In this document: piece by piece, positions 57,857 through 64,000 of the stretch
Layout: each line of letters opens with the position of its first letter
Numbering within the stretch: position 1 is the first letter of the stretch
Assembly (NCBI GenBank): GCA_963920575.1
Contig: OY986968.1
Location: forward strand, 1,193,001 to 1,257,000
DNA: 64,000 nt
Direction of reading: 5' to 3'
From: Narthecium ossifragum
Lineage: Eukaryota > Streptophyta > Magnoliopsida > Dioscoreales > Nartheciaceae
Program-made: the position numbers and the translations under genes
The notes under the pieces: generated by a model
What the model saw: only the letters and a program-made list of their open reading frames with translations
What the model was told of the DNA's origin: nothing
Database searches by the model: none

Positions 57857-60143
57857 TGTCGCGCCCCGACCCGCGTAGGCCCAACCGGGTCGGGCGACGC
57901 GAACCGGAACCTAACCTACTGCGAAAATTTTGGCGAGGTTTCCCTCTAATCGTAGTGGTTAACCTAACAAGTCATAGTCATCCTGTATTAAGTACAATTA
58001 CAAATCTCGAACAACGGAACTGAAATAGATATAAACCTCAAAACAGGGAAATTATACATTTATCGCTCCCGTAGGAGACTATCTAATACAAAAAGGGTAA
58101 AACAGATGTGATCGCCACCTCTCAAGCACCGCCAGACGCCGCCACGTCACCAAACACCTGTCCGGTAGGGCGACCGAAGAAGAGCTCACGCCAGCACCTG
58201 CAAAACGCAGCCTGGGTAGGAGTGAGCACTAAGCTCAGCATGGACACTACACTACGACACTCACAAGGAAGGGAACACAACAGTGTCGCCCCCAAGCTAA
58301 GCCTAGGTGTATCACAGGGGTCCCATAACCCCACCGGATACCCCTGAGTGCCCCAGTCGTGGTCTTCCAGCGAACTGGTCACACACTGGGTCACACTCAG
58401 TCAGACAGGAAACGGCACTGCCAACTCACGACAGGATCCTGGGCACTGTCGGCGGGTAGCACCGCTGGGTAGTCACACCTGCCACCCAAGAGTTCTAGAA
58501 GGATTGGGTACCGGCTACACCACGACTTGACTCGAGACCGACACGACCTCTAAACATCAAACACAACAGTATTCAAGTCCAACTAACCCTATCATCGAAA
58601 AGACTGAATACTACAAATCGAGTCATGGACCAAGCTACCCGCACGGTCCTAAGAGATAGATCCGGGCTACCCGGAAGCCCCGGATCGGCAACGCCCTAAA
58701 CAGATGCAACTAGTGCACAACACAATGCATGCTATGAACATGCGCAGAATAGATACATGTAAGCATGCAGTAGGATGTGATGATATAAATACAAGGTCTG
58801 GGCACGGCACCCTGCCGGCCCGGGGTGGTGAGCGATTATTTAGGGTCTAGGGACTGCTGCAGCGGTAACACCACCAACTGCCAGCAGTCCACCACAACAC
58901 CTGCACCGGGAAACAACCCCGCAAACAACAGCTTACAAATATAGCAGGTGAAAGCCCTCGGCGCACGCCGGCATGCAAGGCTATGGAAAGCTGAAGGGCT
59001 ACCCGCCCATTTATTCTACACAATCCCAGGAGTCATCACTCCCCTGGTTCACCACTGCCCTATTATAGGGCTAACATGCTTAATCGTATATACAAGGTAT
59101 AAAGCGATAAGTAAAACCGGCATACCAAGCCCCGCGGGCAAAAGCCATGAAAACCCTCTCTGCTACTAAAGGATTGATCCTCACTAAGGGAAGGATCGAT
59201 CATTTATGTAACAGTGAGCTTCCCTCGCTGTCGAGGCAAGGAAGATCGATCCTTTCTCCCAGGAAGATCGATCTTTCTTGAGACAGAGGGCACCCTTCGC
59301 GTCGCACCAAGAATGATCGATCCTTCCTTCCAGGAAGATCGATCTTCTTCGCGACGAAGGGTAACCATGCCACCCAAGCATCAGGATCGATCTTTTTACC
59401 AGCAAAGATCGATCCTTCATCGTGCGGGGCATGACCAACCCAGAAGGATCGATCCTTCCTCAAGAAGGATCAATCCCGATGGGTTCTCCGGCGTGCTTCC
59501 GGCGAGGAATACCGCCGGAGGACACATCCAAACAAGACAAAACTCTGGGATCTGGTAGATCTAGACCCCACGAGTCCAAAACCGGTAAAATCACTGAAAT
59601 CCAACAACTATATAATCAGATCTAAGCAAAAGAAGACAAATCAAAACGGAAAACTCAAAACCCCGAAGAGAGATGTCGGTAGGATCCCTACCGGAGCAAG
59701 AGCAGCTTAGATCCAAGCAGCTAGGCCTTGGATCGTCCTCAAACGCCTTCAAAAATCCCAAGATCTGAGCTCAAATCGTCGGATTTCAAAAGGGATTCAA
59801 GGAAGAAAGTCTCGTCTGCTTTATAGGCAAACGAACCGACTTATGAAGGATCGATCCTTCACTTCATGACGATCACACTTGACTTTCTGGCACGAAGAGG
59901 ATCGATCTCTTAGCCTCAGAGGATCGATTCTTTTTGTGCTGAAAGCTAAACTTAGGCAAGAACTCAAGCCTAAGTCCGGATCTTCCGATCCCGGGTCCCA
60001 CTAACCATTCTAAGCAAACATTACCACAAACAAGGTCAGTGTGTGTACAAGCGCGAGTGTGGAACTAGCCGACAAGGTGCAATTTACCAAATTGCCCTTG
60101 CGGCCCACAGCAAGCCACAGGAGGAGAGGGACGGGTCCTCACA
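57857..60143 (-). mobile_element. 3' LTR of a Ty3/gypsy retrotransposon
   Basis: On the minus strand it starts TGTGAGGACCCGTCCC at 60143, directly after a short purine-rich tract following the pol end, and finishes GGGGCGCGACA at 57857, giving TG...CA ends and ~2.29 kb. The start matches that of the plus-strand LTR at 63382 over the first ~75 bases. It contains many GATCGATC words. There are no transcripts to confirm promoter function. Confidence 0.8.
59165..59480. repeat. GATCGATC-rich degenerate repeat inside the LTR
   Basis: aggatcgatc or agatcgatcc recurs about ten times with pairs roughly 25-35 bases apart; further copies lie at ~59850-59935 and, in the other LTR, at 63590-63665. Neighbouring words are often inverted, so the block can fold on itself. 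Frames rich in Asp, Arg and Ser come from the repeat. Confidence 0.85.
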
Positions 60144-60219
60144 TCCTATTACCCTTAAAGGAAATCTCGTCCCGAGATTCGATAAAGGTAGGGCTCGGAA
60201 CAACAGGAAAAAAACTACA

Positions 60220-62746
60220 CTAGTAGACAGGACAAAAGGTACCTCGAGAAGGAAACAAGTGCGGATACTCCTGCCGCATGCGCGCCTCGCGCTCCCAAGT
60301 CATCTCCTCGACGCCTCTGTGCCTCCACAGTACCTTGACCAAGGGAATCGTCTTGCCCCGCAAGACCTGATCCCTCTGGTCAAGTACGCAAACTGGCTGC
60401 TCAACAAAAGTCGCGTCTGCCTCAAGCTCAATGTCATCCACTCTGACGACATGAGACGGGTCTGGGTGATACTTCCTCAGCATCGACACGTGGAAAGTCG
60501 GGTGCACAGCTGACATGTGCTGAGGAAGATCAAGGCGGTAAGCTACCTCGCCGACCCTCTCTAGGATCTCGAACGGCCCGACGAACCTTGGGGCCAACTT
60601 GCCCATGCTGCCGAACCTGACAGACCCTCTGTACGGTGCTGCCCGCAGGAACACACTGTCGCCAACTGCGAACTCAAGCGGTCGTCGCCTCTGATCTGCA
60701 TAGCTCTTCTGCCGACTCTGAGCCGTCAGAAGCCTCTGCCTGATCTGTACTAACCTCTCTGACGACCTCCTGACGATGTCTGGACCGGTGAGTGAAGCCT
60801 CTCCAACCTCTGTCCAGCAAACTGGGGAACGACACAGCCTACCGTACAACGCCTCGAAAGGTGCTACTCCAAGACTGGACTGGCAGCTGTTGTTGTAGGC
60901 GAACTCCACCAAGAGAACGTGCTCCTCCCAGCTGCCTCCTGCGTCGAGGACACATGCTCGCAGCATGTCCTCCAAGATCTGGATCGTCCGCTCTGACTAC
61001 CCGTCGGTCTGCGGATGGAACGCCGTATTGAACGTCAGGAGTGTGCCGATAGCCTCCTGAAAGCCTCGCCAGATCCTGCTAGTGAACCTGGGGTCTCGGT
61101 CTGACACGATAGACACTGGCACCCCGTGTAGTCTGACTACCTCTCGGACGTACAAACCGGCCAACCTGTCTGATGTGTCTGACACCCGTATAGGCAGGAA
61201 GTGCGCCGATTTGGTCAATCGATCAACGATGACCCAAATCGCGTCATTCCCCCTAGGAGACCTCGGTAGTCCGGTCACGAAGTCCATCGTGATGTGCTCC
61301 CACTTCCACTCAGCCAGTGGAAGCGGCTGTAGTAACCCCGGAGTCCGCTGGTGCTCTGCCTTAACCTTCTGACAGGTAAGGCAGCGCGATACGAACTCCG
61401 TCACTGCCCTCTTCATCCCGCGCCACCAAAACTGTCGCCGAAGGTCCTGGTACATCTTGGTGCCGCCGGGATGAACTGCAAAGCAAGAGTGGTGGAACTC
61501 TCGTAGGACGTCGCCTCGAAGAACTGGATCTGCCGGAACCGCTACTCTGCCTCGGAACCGTAGCCCTCCGTCTGGCGATACTGTCCAGTCTCCGTCTGTG
61601 CCCTCCGTGCCCGCTGAGGTGCTTAACTCCTCGAGCTCTGCGTCACTGAGCTGCGCCTCTAACACTCTAGCCAGTACTGCTGGCATGCTCTGCACTGCGT
61701 AGAGGAAGCCGCTGGATCCCAGATCCTCGAACTCTAGCCCCAACTGGCCCGCTGTCTCGAGTGCCTGCCACTGCCGCGCTGACAACCCTGCAACTGCTGC
61801 TCTGGTGTCTCTCACCTGCCTGCTCAGCGCGTCGGCGACAACGTTTGCCTTACCAGGATGGTAATGCAACTCGAAGTCGTAGTCCTCCAGTAGCTCCATC
61901 CAGCGTCGCTGCCTCAGGTTGAGGTCACGTTGGGTGAAAACGTGCCTCAAACTCTTATGGTCCGAGAAGATTGAGAACTTCTCGCCATAGAGGTAGTGCC
62001 GCCAGGTCTTAAGAGCGAAGACCACTTCTACTAGCTCCAAGTCGTGGGTCGGGTAGTTCCTCTCATGGTTCTTCAGCTGGCGAGAACCATAGGAAACTAC
62101 GTGCCCCTCCTGCATAAGGACACACCCCAAACCCTCACCACTGGCGTCGCAGTAGACACTGTAACCAACACCTCGCTCGGGGACGATCAGCACCGGTGCA
62201 CTGGTCAACCTGGTCCTCAGCTGTACGAAGGCCTGCTCACAAGCATCATCCCACACGAACGGGACGGCCTTCTGTGTCAGTCTGGTCAACGGTCCGGCGA
62301 CTCTGGAGAAGTCCCGCACGAACCGTCTGTAGTAGCCCGCCAAGCCGAGAAAACTGCGGACCTCGAACACTGTCCTCGGTCTCTGCCACTGCACCACTGC
62401 CTCGACCTTGGCGGGGTCGACTGAGATCCATGCTGCCGACACCACGTGCCCAAGGAACCCCACCTGAGTAAGCCAGAACTCGCACTTGGAGGCCTTGGCA
62501 AAGAGCCGATGCCTCCGAAGTAGCTGCAACACTGTCGTCAAGTGTCGCTCGTGCTCCGCCTCTGACCGGGAGTAGATAAGGATGTCGTCGACGAAAACCA
62601 CCGCGAACTCGTCTAGGAAAGGCCGGAAGATCCTCTGCATGAGATCCATGAACGCTGCTGGTGCGTTCGTCAGCCCAAACGACATCACCACGAACTTGTA
62701 CAGGCCGTACCGAGTCCGGAATGCCGTCTTCGGAGGTAGATAGCAA
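60220..62746 (-). pseudogene. Ty3/gypsy (chromovirus) pol, truncated and interrupted
   Basis: A minus-strand polyprotein remnant. From its N-terminal end: partial reverse transcriptase ([19 protein letters not shown]), RNase H ([34 protein letters not shown]), integrase zinc region and core ([37 protein letters not shown]) and a C-terminal chromodomain-like part (LVKVLWRHRGVEEMTWE). The chromodomain and motif style suggest the Tekay/Del group. Two lesions make it a pseudogene: the upstream part of reverse transcriptase, protease and gag are missing beyond ~62746, and a stop codon (60997-60999) interrupts integrase. The frame is otherwise intact, so the damage is not very old. Confidence 0.93.
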
Positions 62747-62759
62747 TGAGTCCGAGTCG

Positions 62760-63381
62760 GTACACAGGGAAAAGAAGTATTAAGTCTAATTACCTCGTAT
62801 AGTTCTAAATCAAAAGATTGATAAAGAAAATGATTTTTGGGTTTAAACTACTCTTAACTAAGATTAAACTAATTTGAAATAATAATAAGATAAACAGGTA
62901 AGAGATTTCTAATCCGTAATAAAGAACTAACTAGGTCTTCTTGGAATAAGAGTAATTCAATTAAGCATTAATGGTTTTAACTAGTCGATAGGTGAATGGC
63001 TAGAACCCATACCGCTCAACTAAGATCCGTACAGTCTTTATTCGACAATGATATCATCAAAGAATGGATATTGGTATATAATCAAGATGGTTCTAGCACA
63101 TTGAGATCACCAAATAGAATGTATCAAGGATTAGAAGTTACCCTAGTGGTTCTGTCACTAGTGTAGTGGTCCTAGCACTTACGAAATCTCTAATCTTGAA
63201 TTAAGATGAATAGTGGATTAAGAGGCGGTCATAATGGTTCTGGCATTATGTGTAATGGTTCTAGCATTACAAAACCCTTAATCTTGAGAAGGAAATCCTC
63301 ACATTCATGGTTATAGTATGAATGTTTTGATGAGAATCTCTAATCTCAAGCCTTAATATGCTCAAGACTTAGATCTAGTGT
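62760..63381. other. AT-rich segment with short inverted and direct repeats
   Basis: Separates the broken pol from the next LTR. Phrases such as aatggttctggcattat and aatggttctagcattac recur and pair as small inverted repeats, and aatctctaatctcaa-type words repeat near 63200-63350. No coding sequence. It may be inner sequence of another transposon. Confidence 0.45.
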
Positions 63382-64000
63382 GAGGACCTGCCCCTCTTTT
63401 TCCTTTGGCTTGTTTTTGACCCAAGGGCAATTTGGGAAATTGCGCCTTGGCGGTCGTTTCACACGGGGTGTGCACACACAGACCTTGTTTGGTGCTTGTG
63501 GTTGTTAGAAAGGTTAGGTGGACCCGAGGTTGGGGGTTCTGGGCTTGGGCCTGAGTCCCAGCCCAAGTTTGCCTTTCAGGGCACAGAAGATCGATCACCT
63601 TGGGGTGAAGATCGATCCTGTTGCTAGCAGGATCGATCATACATGCAAGGATGATCGATCCTACGTGTGCCTGGAAGTCTTTGTCGGTGGCTTTCGAAGG
63701 ACGGCCACCGCGGTGGCCGTCGCTTCCCCTGTCAGGGGAGGGGAGACTTTTGCTCCCCTCCTTTGCCTTTCCCGCGGTTTCTCCGGCTTTCCCCGGCCTT
63801 ACCCCCTTCCCCTCCCCCTCCTTTCTTCCCCTCTTCTTCTTCTTTCCCGCGGATGCTCTGCTTCTTCCCCTGTTCCGACCGCCCCTTTCTCTCCTCCGTT
63901 CTTCCTCCTCCGGCCACCTCTCCTGGAGCTTGAAGGCTCGTTGGGTTCGTGGCGAGGCGAGGAAGATCCCTGGCTTGGCTTCGTGGATCGAAGCTGCTCT
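63382..64000 (+). mobile_element. 5' part of a plus-strand LTR, cut by the window end
   Basis: Begins TGTGAGGACCTGCCCCTC and tracks the LTR at 57857-60143 through gggcaatttgg-aaattgc, accttgtttg, GATCGATC words and a CT-rich region. It lies head to head with the minus-strand element. The LTR continues beyond 64000. Confidence 0.75.

Noticed and set aside
1..64000. CRISPR array, bacterial operon or phage system
   Set aside because: Introns, plant gene families and eukaryotic transposons show this is plant nuclear DNA; the tandem repeats lack the repeat-spacer pattern.

Overview
This is a plant nuclear genome window. It holds split genes with GT-AG introns, land-plant-specific families (tubby-like F-box protein, RADIALIS-like MYB, plant pectinase), remnants of Ty3/gypsy, LINE, hAT, Mutator-like, PIF/Harbinger and Helitron elements, and one assembly gap of 200 N. 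The GC-rich 5' ends of several genes and the RADIALIS-like protein suggest a monocot; this is inference and I cannot name the species.

Layout. 1-2.1 kb is AT-rich intergenic DNA. Four single-copy genes follow: a one-exon proline/serine-rich protein of unknown function (+, 2190-4052), a tubby-like F-box protein (-, 4392-6878), an uncharacterised plant protein (+, 12105-13253) and phosphopantetheine adenylyltransferase (-, 13388-15813). A TMEM53/DUF829-like alpha/beta-hydrolase-fold gene lies at 16657-18843 (-). From 18.9 to 22.2 kb there are several stacked repeat types: a 28-bp GC-rich minisatellite family, a ~110-bp AT-rich repeat, a 7-bp array and a GC-rich low-complexity block. The N gap is at 22.8 kb. 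A deleted hAT element with an intact 8-bp target duplication and several short Helitrons lie at 23.8-26.3 kb. 26.3-31.7 kb has no gene I can support, but contains a duplicated TATA-bearing segment. A RADIALIS-like gene (+, 32203-33229) is followed by a hairpin-rich 1-kb insertion, then the EAF6 subunit gene (+, 35475-38783), ATAD3 (+, 39422-43799) and an intronless peroxiredoxin-II-like gene lacking the peroxidatic cysteine (+, 44398-45141). 45-51 kb is repeat-bearing intergenic DNA. A polygalacturonase gene occupies 52012-54887 (+). From 55.9 kb to the end the window is nested LINE and Ty3/gypsy DNA, including a broken chromovirus pol on the minus strand.

The genes are unrelated housekeeping or developmental genes and form no operon or pathway cluster. 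They cover coenzyme A synthesis, histone acetylation, mitochondrial membrane organisation, plastid redox or a derivative of it, cell-wall pectin turnover and transcription. I found no new multigene system. The most unusual points are the cysteine-less peroxiredoxin-like protein, a frame-neutral 87-nt GC-AG intron in the tubby gene, the tightly convergent pair at 13.25/13.39 kb, consecutive perfect hairpins at 33.9-34.65 kb, and several complete small transposons whose target duplications can be read directly.

Exon boundaries were worked out by hand from splice sites, frame and family resemblance. They were not checked against transcripts.
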